This document shows, piece by piece, positions 24,500 to 33,049 of a stretch of 33,741 nucleotides of DNA (within the stretch, counting starts at the first letter, position 1; every line of letters starts with the position of its first letter). The position numbers and the translations under genes were made by a program. Origin of the DNA: Candidatus Fermentibacterota bacterium (GTDB lineage Bacteria; JAFGKV01); NCBI GenBank assembly GCA_016928395.1, contig JAFGKV010000263.1:1-33741 (forward strand), read 5' to 3'. Below the pieces are notes generated by a model that saw only the letters and a program-made list of their open reading frames with translations, made no database searches and was not told the origin of the DNA.

Positions 24500-25614
24500 G
24501 CCTGCAGGTCAGGCAGGTACGAACGAAGCGAGACCTGGCGCGCTTCCAGAGCCTGCCATGGCGGATCTACCGTGACGACACGACGTGGGTACCGCCGCTT
24601 TTGAGCCAGGAACGCGCCCTGCTGTGGCCCGGGCGTCACCCCTTCCATGAGCATGCCCTCACCGCGCTGTTTCTCGCCACGAATGGCAGCCGGGTGGTGG
24701 GCCGGATCGGTGTGTGCCTGAACGAGCAGCATAACGTGTTTCAGGGCGAGCGCATGGGGTTCTTCGGGTTTTTCGAATGCGAAGACGACCAGGCAGCGGC
24801 CGACGCACTGGTGGGGGCCTCCCGGGACTGGCTTCTCGGTCAGGGAATGGAGCGGATGCGGGGCCCCTTCAACTGGTCGACCAACGAGGCGTGCGGCCTG
24901 CTGATAGAGGGATTCGACCACCCGCCCATGGTGCTCATGACGTATAACCCGCCGTATTACGAGGCCCTCCTGGAGACGACAGGGCTCACCAAAATCAAAG
25001 ACCTGTTCGCTTTTGAGTTATTCACCACGGGTCCGGAGCCCGAACGGGTGGCCCGCATCGCGGCGCGGGCGATGCAGCGTGCCGGCATTACCCTCCGATG
25101 CATGAATATGAAACGATTGATTGAAGATGCCGCGGTCCTCAGGGATATCTACAATGAAGCGTGGAAGAACAACTGGGGATTTGTGCCCATGACGTCCCGG
25201 GAGTTCGAGCACTTGGCCAAGGATATCCGTTCAGTGATCGATCCCCGCCTCATACTCATTGCGGAACATGAGGGCACACCGGTCGCGTTCACCCTGTCGC
25301 TTCCCAATGTCAACCACGTGCTCAAGCACTTGAACGGCCGCATGTTTCCCTTCGGCTTCCTGAAGGCCCTCTGGTATGGACGTCGCATTCCCGAGGCCCG
25401 CCTTATCACGCTGGGGGTCAAGGAGGGGTTTCGGCGCCGGGGTATCGAAGCGGTGCTCATGCTGGAGTCATTCCGGCAGGGCCACCTGGCAGGGTACACC
25501 CACGGCGAGATGGGATGGGTACTGGAGAACAATGAACTCATGATCCGGGATATCGAGGCCATGGGAGGACGCCGCTACAAAACCTATCGGATCTACGAGA
25601 CTCCCCTCGGCTGA
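24496..25614 (+). CDS. bcerS: Bacterial ceramide synthase (GNAT-type)
   Basis: 372 aa, ATG overlapping the spt stop. Family signature: FQSLPWRIYRDDTTWVPPL near the N-terminus, FHEHALTALFLATN, VVGRIGVCLN, FGFFECEDD, GMERMRGPFNWSTNEACGLLIEGF, YNPPYYEALLETTG, and a C-terminal GNAT lobe with LITLGVKEGFRRRGIEAVLM, in which RRRG replaces the acetyl-CoA-binding RxxGxG/A. This is the GNAT-like family containing the bacterial ceramide synthase characterised in Caulobacter, which N-acylates a 3-keto long-chain base or sphinganine. No dedicated acyl carrier protein or acyl-CoA synthetase gene is next to it, unlike in Caulobacter. It is a paralogue of the protein at 4749-5879. Confidence 0.85.
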   Translation: MSLQVRQVRTKRDLARFQSLPWRIYRDDTTWVPPLLSQERALLWPGRHPFHEHALTALFLATNGSRVVGRIGVCLNEQHNVFQGERMGFFGFFECEDDQAAADALVGASRDWLLGQGMERMRGPFNWSTNEACGLLIEGFDHPPMVLMTYNPPYYEALLETTGLTKIKDLFAFELFTTGPEPERVARIAARAMQRAGITLRCMNMKRLIEDAAVLRDIYNEAWKNNWGFVPMTSREFEHLAKDIRSVIDPRLILIAEHEGTPVAFTLSLPNVNHVLKHLNGRMFPFGFLKALWYGRRIPEARLITLGVKEGFRRRGIEAVLMLESFRQGHLAGYTHGEMGWVLENNELMIRDIEAMGGRRYKTYRIYETPLG

Positions 25615-25616
25615 CC

Positions 25617-26591
25617 ATGGCCACTGACCTGGTAACCGGGGCGAGCGGTTTCATCGGGTCGCATGTGGTGGATCATCTCCTCAGTCGGGGCCGATCCGTA
25701 CGGGTCCTTCTCAGGCCCGCCTCATCGCTCCAGTGGCTTCCCGCCGACCACATCGAGGTCATACGCCTCGCGGCCTGGGGCATAGACAGCCTGACGTCGG
25801 CGCTAGCCGGCATCGACCGGGTGTACCATGTGGCAGGGACCACCCATGCGGCAAATCGGGCGGCGTTCTTCGCATTTCACGTTGACGGCACCAAATCACT
25901 GCTGGAGGCATGCCGCCGCGGGGGCACTGTGGGCCGAGTAATCGTGTTCTCCTCCCTGGCCGCCGCGGGGCCGAGCCCCACGGGCAGGCCATTGCACGAA
26001 ACCGACCCTCCAGGGCCGGTGTCTTGGTATGGTCAGAGCAAGCTGGCTCAGGAAGAGGTGGCCCTCTCCTACGCGGATACGCTGAGCATCGTCATCCTGC
26101 GCCCCCCCGCGGTCTATGGCCCGCGGGATCGTGATTTCCTGCCCCTGTTCCAGGTGGCGCGCCGCGGCCTGCTGCCGGCCCCGGCCCATGGCACCCAGAG
26201 CTTCACCCACGTGGGCGACGTGGTAGCCGGGGCATGGGCTGCGGGACAGGGCGTGGTTCCCTCCGGCGGCGTCTACTTCATCAGCTCGCGGGAAGTCATT
26301 ACGTGGCAAGGCCTGGCCCAGGTGCTGGGGAAGGAGCTGGGCCGCACGATACGCGTGATCCCTGTGCCCCGCATGGCCTTGTCGGCCATCGGCTGGGCAA
26401 GCCGCGCGCTGGAGCGGCTCACCGGCACATCCATCCCGCTGGATCGCAACAAGATCATGGAGGCCCGTTTCCCCCATTGGGTCTGCTGGCCATCCAAGGC
26501 AGAGCGGGAGCTGGGGTTTTGCCCCGCCCTTGATCTGTCGGAGGGCATCGCCAGAACCATCGGGTGGTACCGTGAGCGGGGAGCGCTGTAG
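25617..26591 (+). CDS. cerR: NAD(P)-dependent extended SDR, CerR-type ketone reductase
   Basis: 324 aa, starting 2 nt after the ceramide synthase stop. It is an extended short-chain dehydrogenase/epimerase. The nucleotide-binding motif is TGASGFIG (7-14), the catalytic pair is YGQSK (Tyr138, Lys142) with the upstream VFSSLAAAG serine, then ILRPPAVYGPRD and a C-terminal WPSKAERELGF as in epimerase-like SDRs. In Caulobacter and relatives an epimerase-annotated SDR (CerR) reduces the 3-keto group in ceramide synthesis, and it sits with spt and the GNAT-type synthase as here. Assignment rests on context plus fold; a nucleotide-sugar or sterol substrate cannot be excluded from sequence alone. Confidence 0.85.
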   Translation: MATDLVTGASGFIGSHVVDHLLSRGRSVRVLLRPASSLQWLPADHIEVIRLAAWGIDSLTSALAGIDRVYHVAGTTHAANRAAFFAFHVDGTKSLLEACRRGGTVGRVIVFSSLAAAGPSPTGRPLHETDPPGPVSWYGQSKLAQEEVALSYADTLSIVILRPPAVYGPRDRDFLPLFQVARRGLLPAPAHGTQSFTHVGDVVAGAWAAGQGVVPSGGVYFISSREVITWQGLAQVLGKELGRTIRVIPVPRMALSAIGWASRALERLTGTSIPLDRNKIMEARFPHWVCWPSKAERELGFCPALDLSEGIARTIGWYRERGAL

Positions 26592-26652
26592 GCGGATTTC
26601 ATCAGGACCGGCGTCTCTGCCTGAGCACCCCCACCCTTCCTTCCATCCTCCC

Positions 26653-28257
26653 CTACCGCCCGGGGAGCACGGCCACGTAGTCAAACTCCCCCGCCATGCC
26701 GGATGAGGCCGACTCATTCGCCGCGGCATCCACGGCACTCACCCGCCAGAAGTAGTTGGTAGTGACGTTCCCCACGACGTCCGCGCCTGCGGTGTTCTGA
26801 TCAGTCCACTGCACGCCGGGCATCCCGGAGTTCTCATCGGTAATCGCGGTGGCGATCCGTGTCATGGCCGTCGTCGGCAGGAATGCCTCGGCACCACGGT
26901 ACACATGGTACCCGGCCAGATCGCCGTCCGGATCAGTGGAGGGGTTCCAGGACAGGCGAATCCAGTCAGCCATCACCTCCGTGGTCAGCCCGGACGGCGC
27001 CGTCGGCGGGGTCGACCCCACCACCTCCGCGGCGTAGGAGAACTGCCCCTGAGCGCCGGCAAAGAGCCTGAGATTGTGCACCACGAGGATGACTCGCTGG
27101 AGCGATGAGAATCCGGTGAGAGTGGTGTCGCCCTGGCCTGAAGATGGATCGAGACCGAAGAGGCCATAGGCCGAGCCGCCCTCATGCACCGCGATGACGC
27201 CGGCGCTCCACGGCCCCTGCGCATCGGATCCATCCACCGAGATGTGGAGCGACTCGCCCCCATCGTTCAGAAACTCCACATAGTTCGCCCCCAGGCCATA
27301 GGGGGCCGCGAGGCCGCTCTCGCCTGAGGAGGGGTATGACCCGTGGCTCGCCACCATGGGAACGGCGCCCGATATGAGGTCGCCCTCGGCATAGTGCAGC
27401 CCGTCGTCCCGAATGCCGCAGAGGTAGTTCCATGCCGTGAAGACCTGGTACTCTTCGGTCAGCGTGGCGCGGCCCGAGGCGGCCAGCTCATTCTCCGTGG
27501 CCGACACGACATTGTTGCCCGCGACCTCGGCGCAGCGAACCCAGATCCGCCGGATGAGGTCGGCGTCGGCGCCCGAGTCTACGAGAAACTTGGGCCACAG
27601 AAGGGCTCCGTGCTCCGTCCACCCGTCGGACACATAGAGATACTTGTGGCAGTTCCCCAGGTAGGATCCCGTGCGCAAAGCCCACCTATTCGCCCCGGGA
27701 GCCACCAGCTCCTCGATCCACCCGGCGCTTTGCTCCATCCATGCCCCCAGCTCATTGGCCGAGTAGGCATACTGGCATGCTTGGTGGACATGGTGGGCCA
27801 CCGCCGCGCTCTGTTCGTCTCCGGTCATGCCCGTGGCCAGCACGATGAAGCTGGTCGCGTCATCCGGGTAGCCGCCCGGGATGGAGGCTTCAAGCTGTGT
27901 GTACCCCGAGACATCTGTTCCCAATCCCTTGAGGTACACGTCGTAGCGCGAGTCTCCTCCTCCGGAACCGTCCCCCGGCGGGGGGAGCCACCCGAAGCCC
28001 GTGAACACCTGCCGGGCCGTATCGGCCCACTGGGCAGCCTCGGATGCATATACGGCGGTGGTCGCATCGGCCCCGGTGGTGGTAAAGTGCACCAGAAAGT
28101 GCCCACCTGGGCTGGGGACTAGTTGCTCAGAGCCCGAGAGCCCCGGCCGGTCCCTGGCGGGCGACCGATGGGTCAGGGTCAGGGAGCGCCGCCCCTCTCC
28201 CGGATCTCCCACCGCCAGCACCCCCACCAGGAGCCCCAAAGCGAAGGACATGGTCAT
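26653..28257 (-). CDS. Secreted MXAN_6640-family metalloprotease homologue, probably inactive
   Basis: 534 aa. ATG 28257 overlaps the adenosine deaminase stop (ATGA) and is followed by a signal peptide (MTMSFALGLLVGVLAVG). The mature protein resembles the MXAN_6640 family of putative metalloproteases: HFLVHFTTTGADA, GWLPPPGDGSGGGDSRYDVYLKGLG, SFIVLATG, then the active-site region, followed by WMEQSAGWIEELV and FTAWNYLCGIRDDG. In place of the family's HExxH the sequence reads HHVHQ (155-159), so the catalytic Glu and the second zinc-binding His are replaced. A beta-sandwich region (about 370-430) and a C-terminal FnIII domain (about 435-525) follow. It may be an exported binding or adhesion protein built on a dead protease fold. 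No sorting domain is visible. Confidence 0.82.
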   Translation of the reverse strand: MTMSFALGLLVGVLAVGDPGEGRRSLTLTHRSPARDRPGLSGSEQLVPSPGGHFLVHFTTTGADATTAVYASEAAQWADTARQVFTGFGWLPPPGDGSGGGDSRYDVYLKGLGTDVSGYTQLEASIPGGYPDDATSFIVLATGMTGDEQSAAVAHHVHQACQYAYSANELGAWMEQSAGWIEELVAPGANRWALRTGSYLGNCHKYLYVSDGWTEHGALLWPKFLVDSGADADLIRRIWVRCAEVAGNNVVSATENELAASGRATLTEEYQVFTAWNYLCGIRDDGLHYAEGDLISGAVPMVASHGSYPSSGESGLAAPYGLGANYVEFLNDGGESLHISVDGSDAQGPWSAGVIAVHEGGSAYGLFGLDPSSGQGDTTLTGFSSLQRVILVVHNLRLFAGAQGQFSYAAEVVGSTPPTAPSGLTTEVMADWIRLSWNPSTDPDGDLAGYHVYRGAEAFLPTTAMTRIATAITDENSGMPGVQWTDQNTAGADVVGNVTTNYFWRVSAVDAAANESASSGMAGEFDYVAVLPGR

Positions 28258-29252
28258 GGGTGATCCCCAGGGGGTGACCCAGCGGGATTGATGAAGCTGA
28301 ACTCCCGGGCTTCGCGGTGGATGCGGGCCACTTCCTCCATCCCGACTTCTTCCGCCACCAGCTCGCTTTCGTGTACGATGTCCGTACGGGAAACCGTGGC
28401 ATTGTCGACACAGATAGCCACGGGGACCCCCTGCTCGAGAAACCGAAAGATCGGATGCCGGGTGCCCCGAGCCACTGCGCCGGTCTGGTAGTTGGAGGTG
28501 ATGCAGCATTCGACCAAAATGCGGTCTCGGGCGAGACGCTGAATCAGGGTCGTATCCTGCAGGGCGGAACAGCCGTGCCCGATGCGCCTCGCTCCCAGTT
28601 CGTCGACGGCCTCCCACACCGCGCGGGGGCCCTCGTCCTCACCGGCATGCACCGTCAGCCCCAGCCCTCCCTGGCGGGCAAGGAGAAAGGCCTCCCGGAA
28701 CAGGCTCGGCGGATTGCCCCGCTCTGCTCCCGCGATGTCGAAGCCGACCACGCCGGATCGCGTGTGAAACTGCTGGCCTTCGGCGATGGCCTGCCGGGCT
28801 AGGATTTTGGCAATATGGGGACCATGCTGCCGCATGGCGATCACGATGAGGCCAACCTGCATGCCGTACGCCGCGCGGGCGTGGTTCATGCCGCTGAGCA
28901 CTGCCCGGATTGCCTGGCGCACTGTCAGGCCGGCATAGGTATGGACTATCGGAGAGTACCGCAGTTCCGCGACTGTGACACCCAAACCCGCCAGGCGATC
29001 GAGGATGGCGATGGTGGCGGCCTGGATATTCTCGTAGAACTGGGTGATCCAGAGGGGGTAGCTGAACTTGTCAAGGTATGCCAGCAGCGATGCCTCATCC
29101 TCGGGCTGCATGGTGAGCAAACGCTCGGTCTCTTCCAGGGTGGGCCGGGGATTGAGGCCATACTCGGTCATGAGTTGCCAGGTCAGCTCCAGGGGGATCG
29201 ACCCGTCCAAGTGCAGGTGCAATTCGGTCTTCGGCAAGGCAAGAAGATCCAT
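28254..29252 (-). CDS. add: Adenosine deaminase
   Basis: 332 aa; AGGAG lies about 6 nt upstream of ATG 29252. It deaminates adenosine (or deoxyadenosine) to inosine for purine salvage. Zinc and catalytic motifs: LHLHLDGS (His12, His14, Asp16), GLTVHAGE (zinc His and nearby catalytic Glu), RIGHGCS, ITSNYQTGAV, and ICVDNATVSRTDI with the metal-binding Asp. The second residue of the usual DD pair is Asn, a variant also seen in other bacterial members. The last codons overlap the start of the pseudo-protease gene by 4 bp, an unexpected coupling of a cytosolic and an exported protein. An adenine or cyclic-adenosine relative of ADA cannot be fully excluded. Confidence 0.93.
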   Translation of the reverse strand: MDLLALPKTELHLHLDGSIPLELTWQLMTEYGLNPRPTLEETERLLTMQPEDEASLLAYLDKFSYPLWITQFYENIQAATIAILDRLAGLGVTVAELRYSPIVHTYAGLTVRQAIRAVLSGMNHARAAYGMQVGLIVIAMRQHGPHIAKILARQAIAEGQQFHTRSGVVGFDIAGAERGNPPSLFREAFLLARQGGLGLTVHAGEDEGPRAVWEAVDELGARRIGHGCSALQDTTLIQRLARDRILVECCITSNYQTGAVARGTRHPIFRFLEQGVPVAICVDNATVSRTDIVHESELVAEEVGMEEVARIHREAREFSFINPAGSPPGDHP

Positions 29253-29403
29253 GGCGTCTCCTGGGAAAGTACCGGCGAAAAATGAGAACCTGTCGTGAAT
29301 AACGAGCCTCCTCCCCTACCGCGCAACACGCCTGTCGCAAACACCCATGAGTGTCGGGAACGGGGCGAAATACCCGCGACGCGGTGCTTCCAGGCAATGG
29401 AAA

Positions 29404-29433
29404 CGGGTCTTCGGCCCGAAGGCCGAAGACCCG
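29404..29433 (-). terminator. Strong hairpin terminator after the sorting-domain protein gene
   Basis: Arms 29404-29416 and 29421-29433 are perfect 13-bp complements (CGGGTCTTCGGCC / GGCCGAAGACCCG) around a 4-nt loop. Read on the minus strand it lies 21 nt past the stop at 29454 and is followed by TTT. It probably ends that gene's transcript and separates it from adenosine deaminase. Confidence 0.75.
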
Positions 29434-29453
29434 CGCTGCTCAGCAGGGTGGCG

Positions 29454-30734
29454 CTAGCGCAAAACCGCCTTTGCGCTCACCACGCCTGTGTCATGGATGA
29501 GACGAACTATGTAGGCGCCCGGAGCGGCCGTCCCGCTGGGCGTCGTTCCGTCCCACTCGATCTGGCCACGACCTGCAGGCAGGCTCTGGTTGACGAGCAC
29601 GGCAACCTCATGGCCGGCCACGTCATACACCGAGAGCTTGGCCTGGCCTTCCGCCGGAATCGCCATACGGAAGATCACGCCGCCGATTGCCGCCTCGGTG
29701 GTCAGACCCAGTTCAGCGGGGCTCTCCTGAGGCACGACCACGACCACGGGCCCGTGGAAGGTCTCCAGTCCGCTGAAGCTCACATCGCTCACCCAGTACT
29801 GGAATCGGGTGCCGACGGTGACCTCGCGATCCACGAACTGATAGTCGTTGGGCGACAGAGTCGTCCCGGCGCCCGGGATCAGCCACTCATTGATCTTGGC
29901 CCGCTCGCCGTCCGAGGCCCGGTACACATTGAAGCCCAGATTCTCACTCTCTGTCTCCGTGCGCCACCTGACCTGCACCTCGCCCGGAGCCGCCACCGCG
30001 CTGAGCGAGGATAACTCGATGGGGATGAGATCTCCCGTGCATTCGTAGTCTGCCCAGATGGAGAGGCTCACCGTCGCTGAGGGGAACTCGACCCAGTTGC
30101 CCGGATAGTCCGTCCAATCCCAGCACGTGCCCGTTACCGTATTGTCGCCGACGGGGTAGACATCGTTGTCACTGTCTGTCGAGTCGAACCGGACAACGCT
30201 GATGTAGTTCTCTGCCGGCAGACAACTAAGATCGGTGCAGTTGCTCAAGGGAAGGCACGCCGACCAGAACGAGAACGCCGCACCGGGATTGGGGAGCGAG
30301 AGCCGCTGCTGGGGGCCATCGCAGATCAAGACAGCGGGAGTGTCAGGACATGCGCTGCTCGTGGCGGTACTCCAGAGCTCGGCATGGGCGAGATACTCGA
30401 TGTTGTTGCCAGTCGTATCGCCGTAGATCGCAAAAAAATAGCACACCCGCAATGGGAGGTGCGTGGTCGTCGAGCAGCATTCACATACATCCACGGAATC
30501 ATTTACTGCGCCGTACGCTTCGCCGGACCACATCACCCACGTATTGAAGTATGAGGTAGCGCCAGGGACACCCGCGGTGCACGTGTCGCCAACGTCCCGC
30601 CCGGCCGTGCCGAGGAGAGGGACCAGATTGACGATCTGATCGCTCGGGACTGCCGCGACCTCCGCAGTCCGGGGGCCGCTCTGTGCGGCGACTGCACTGA
30701 GCATCAGCAGGGAGACAACTAAGAGAACCCTCAT
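29454..30734 (-). CDS. Cys-rich secreted protein with C-terminal FlgD-like/type A sorting domain
   Basis: 426 aa. A strong GAGGAGGT lies 6 nt before ATG 30734, and a signal peptide follows (MRVLLVVSLLMLSAVAAQSG). The N-terminal half (about 25-235) has about a dozen cysteines, including CECC, with an Ig-like feel and no recognised domain; an extracytoplasmic, disulfide-bonded structure is likely. A beta-rich segment (IPIELSSLSAVAAPGEVQVRWRTETESENLGFNVYR, about 238-330) is typical of FCB secreted proteins. The C-terminal 80 residues (LSVYDVAGHEVAVLV, GRGQIEWDGTTPSG, GAYIVRLI) form a FlgD-Ig/type A sorting-like domain used for export or surface attachment. Function unknown; a surface or cell-wall structural role is inference. 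Confidence 0.85.
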   Translation of the reverse strand: MRVLLVVSLLMLSAVAAQSGPRTAEVAAVPSDQIVNLVPLLGTAGRDVGDTCTAGVPGATSYFNTWVMWSGEAYGAVNDSVDVCECCSTTTHLPLRVCYFFAIYGDTTGNNIEYLAHAELWSTATSSACPDTPAVLICDGPQQRLSLPNPGAAFSFWSACLPLSNCTDLSCLPAENYISVVRFDSTDSDNDVYPVGDNTVTGTCWDWTDYPGNWVEFPSATVSLSIWADYECTGDLIPIELSSLSAVAAPGEVQVRWRTETESENLGFNVYRASDGERAKINEWLIPGAGTTLSPNDYQFVDREVTVGTRFQYWVSDVSFSGLETFHGPVVVVVPQESPAELGLTTEAAIGGVIFRMAIPAEGQAKLSVYDVAGHEVAVLVNQSLPAGRGQIEWDGTTPSGTAAPGAYIVRLIHDTGVVSAKAVLR

Positions 30735-31399
30735 GTGTACCTCCTCGGTGAGGGCCGGTCACCCCGCAGACGGATGCGCAACGGAGTGACACCTGCAACA
30801 GAAAGACCTACCACAATGTGAGCCCCCGGCCTCCTGGACGCAACAAGAAAGACCCGGGCTGGAAAACGTTGTCAGCTCTTCAATTGACTAGTCTGGTGCG
30901 CCGGCCACCTCGCCTCCGATCTCTCGTGGGCTCCTCCGTCCCCCCACGCCTGCTCCCCGGAGGTCCCGCAGGCATGACGTCTTGCGCATACTCCTTCGGC
31001 TCTGTCAGCCCTCGGCGGCATCAAGGCAGAGGCCATCAAGGTAGACGCCGGCATTGCCTGACGAGTGCGCGCCATTGAGATACTGCTTTGGCCAAAGATG
31101 ACAGATTCGATTCTGCTGAAGAACCCCCATACGCGCCGGGGAAGGCCCCAAACGTGGGGGTCATTTTGGTCGCTTCGCCTCGAGATCGTCGAGATTTGGC
31201 CCATTCTTGTGCGTCGCGTTTTCGGGTTCATTTCGAGCATTTCTCGCCATGGGGGTTTCTCAGCAGAATCTATGTTCAAGATTTGATTCCAGACTGGACA
31301 CCGAAGACCCCGGCGATCCAGATCGGGCTTGACTCCGTGGGCCAATCAGCAGCCACTACCAGCGCGGGGAGGAACAGCATGATTGCACAGGTGAGGCGT
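30735..31399. other. 665-bp intergenic region
   Basis: It lies between the starts and ends of two minus-strand secreted-protein genes. A 162-bp inverted-repeat element occupies 31109-31270. A short direct repeat (GCAACA.GAAAGACC) occurs at about 30795 and 30840, within the likely promoter region of the sorting-domain protein. No convincing gene; the overlapping frames have no ribosome-binding site or homology. Confidence 0.5.
31109..31270. repeat. 162-bp element bounded by 22-bp inverted repeats
   Basis: GATTCTGCTGAAGAACCCCCAT (split for reading: GATTCTGCTGA at 31109-31119, AGAACCCCCAT at 31120-31130) matches the reverse complement of 31249-31270 at 20 of 22 positions. The 118-bp interior is less GC-rich than its surroundings and has small internal hairpins (CCCCA/TGGGG near 31148; CTCGA/TCGAG near 31180). 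No coding capacity. It could be a MITE-like element or a structured RNA. I found no clear target-site duplication. Confidence 0.6.
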
Positions 31400-32566
31400 C
31401 TACTGTGCATGGCACGGCCCTCCTCGCGCTCGAATCATGTGGCAGAGATCGCCGGGATCGATCTGAAACACCAGCGTGAGAGGGTCGAGATCGAGGAAGT
31501 AGACATCAACGCCCCCGTCTCCACTGGCACTCAGCCATCTTCCGTCCGGGGAGATCAGCAGGCGAGCAAGCGACGATGTTTCCGGCGGCTTCGGCAATGC
31601 GCTCTCTTTCACCGTGGCACCTGAGATGTCCACAATGCGGATGAAGGTGCCTGAGCTTCCTTCGGAGAGCACGACGAAGGACTGCTCGTCGAACAGGAAA
31701 TCGCAGCGCACCACAAGTTCACCATCGTGGACAACGGGTTTCGACCACAGCACTGCTCCGCACAGTGGATCCCCGAGCGTGACCACGTTGCCCGACCCCC
31801 ACGTCACAAGGTACGTGCCGTGATATGAGAGCGCCGCCATCCCTCGCGGGCACCATCCCTTCGTATAGGATGGCGTGATGAGTTCCCAACGCCCATCCCT
31901 CATGACAGCGAATGATCCCTTCATTGTCGTCGCTGCGTAGGTAGACCCGTCATCCGAGACGAGCACTAGGAATACGTCTTGGGGTAGGATCCGGCTATCC
32001 GTGACGATATGTGGATCCCCTTCGAACTCGAACGGGCTCGGGCCTTCATACCGTTGCATGACATTACCCTTCGGGTCGAATACCCAGACGTCCTCAGGGT
32101 TGGGCGTCGCCCCAATCAGGTTGTTGGGGGATACCCTGAGGTCGATGAGCGCTACCGGGTCAGTGGACTCGTCAACGGCGAACGCCCGAACGGGTGGTGG
32201 GCTGACGAACCTGGCGGCAACGGTTTGCCACGCAGAAGGCAAGTCCCCCCACACTCGGGCTGGGCTTGGCGCAGCGTTGACCAGCCTCGGGGCTCTATCC
32301 GAGACCAGAGCGAACTCCTGCAATGTTGAGTCCAGCGCTGCCAAGCCGGTGATCTGCGCGAACTCGGCGAAGCGCTCAGGATTCGGCGGCGGCGAGGGAT
32401 CCTCGACTGGCTCAAACCCGAACCAATCCAGCTTCCCTGGTCCCGCATTCAGTCGAGTACAGAACAATGCGCAAAGCAGAAACCACAAGGCGAGCTGCGG
32501 ACTGCGAGCCTTGCCTCGCCTTGCCATGTGGGATCGGTCGTTCTCTCCCCTCACGAGTGACAACAT
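31400..32566 (-). CDS. Secreted protein of unknown function, probable beta-propeller
   Basis: 388 aa. CAGGAGG with good spacing supports ATG 32566, although ATG 32527 would place the signal peptide nearer the N-terminus. A hydrophobic core (LALWFLLCALFCT) ends at RLNA-GP, so export is predicted. The mature part has repeating beta-rich units of about 40-50 residues with phrases such as VWVFDPKGNVM, SDDGSTYAATTMKG, YHGTYLVTWGSGNVV, RIVDISG and LISPDGRWLSASGDGGVDVYFLD, which recall WD40/YVTN-like propellers. No catalytic residues are evident and there is no C-terminal sorting domain. I cannot assign a function. Confidence 0.75.
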   Translation of the reverse strand: MLSLVRGENDRSHMARRGKARSPQLALWFLLCALFCTRLNAGPGKLDWFGFEPVEDPSPPPNPERFAEFAQITGLAALDSTLQEFALVSDRAPRLVNAAPSPARVWGDLPSAWQTVAARFVSPPPVRAFAVDESTDPVALIDLRVSPNNLIGATPNPEDVWVFDPKGNVMQRYEGPSPFEFEGDPHIVTDSRILPQDVFLVLVSDDGSTYAATTMKGSFAVMRDGRWELITPSYTKGWCPRGMAALSYHGTYLVTWGSGNVVTLGDPLCGAVLWSKPVVHDGELVVRCDFLFDEQSFVVLSEGSSGTFIRIVDISGATVKESALPKPPETSSLARLLISPDGRWLSASGDGGVDVYFLDLDPLTLVFQIDPGDLCHMIRARGGPCHAQ

Positions 32567-32614
32567 GATTCCTCCTGGGTGAAACCCTTGTTATGTTCGT
32601 TCAGAATGAGGGCC

Positions 32615-32747
32615 GGCACGCTCCGTGCCTGTGAAACAGGGCCGGAGATCGCCAGATCTCGGCGTGGCCGCCATTGTGCCTCCTTCGTTCAGGAACCCAG
32701 GGCCATGCCATTGTGAGGAGACTCTCTCCCGCCTGTGCATGGCCCTG
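32615..32747. repeat. REP-like cluster of three hairpins
   Basis: GGCACG/CGTGCC at 32615-32629 (3-nt loop), GAGATC/GATCTC at 32645-32660 (4-nt loop), and a perfect 11-bp pair CAGGGCCATGC (32698-32708) / GCATGGCCCTG (32737-32747) with a 28-nt spacer. Clusters of small palindromes are typical substrates of RAYT transposases, a remnant of which lies about 400 bp away. Confidence 0.45.
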
Positions 32748-33049
32748 ACTCGGAATGAGATGCTGTCATAGACTCTGACGTGGCGGGGCTCGGCACGGCG
32801 GGCTGCGGGGGTTATGGGAGGTCGCTAATAGGGGGATGGCGATGGAGAGGCGTGAAGCGTCACAGGGTATGGCGACGCCCCTCTGCGGCGGAGGCCGCCA
32901 GAGGCTTCTCGCAGTGTCTGAGTCTCGTCGAGAGCTGCCATTGTCTACCACCCGCGAAGCTGACTACCATATCACGGAACACCAGCACCATGCATATGCA
33001 CGAAGGAAACACCTTCCCGCCTCGTGTCAAGCACTCTCTCACTCGTGGG

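Noticed and set aside
31088-31624. 178-aa + strand open frame across the 162-bp element
   Set aside because: It includes the inverted repeat and antisense of the secreted-protein gene; its composition is not protein-like.
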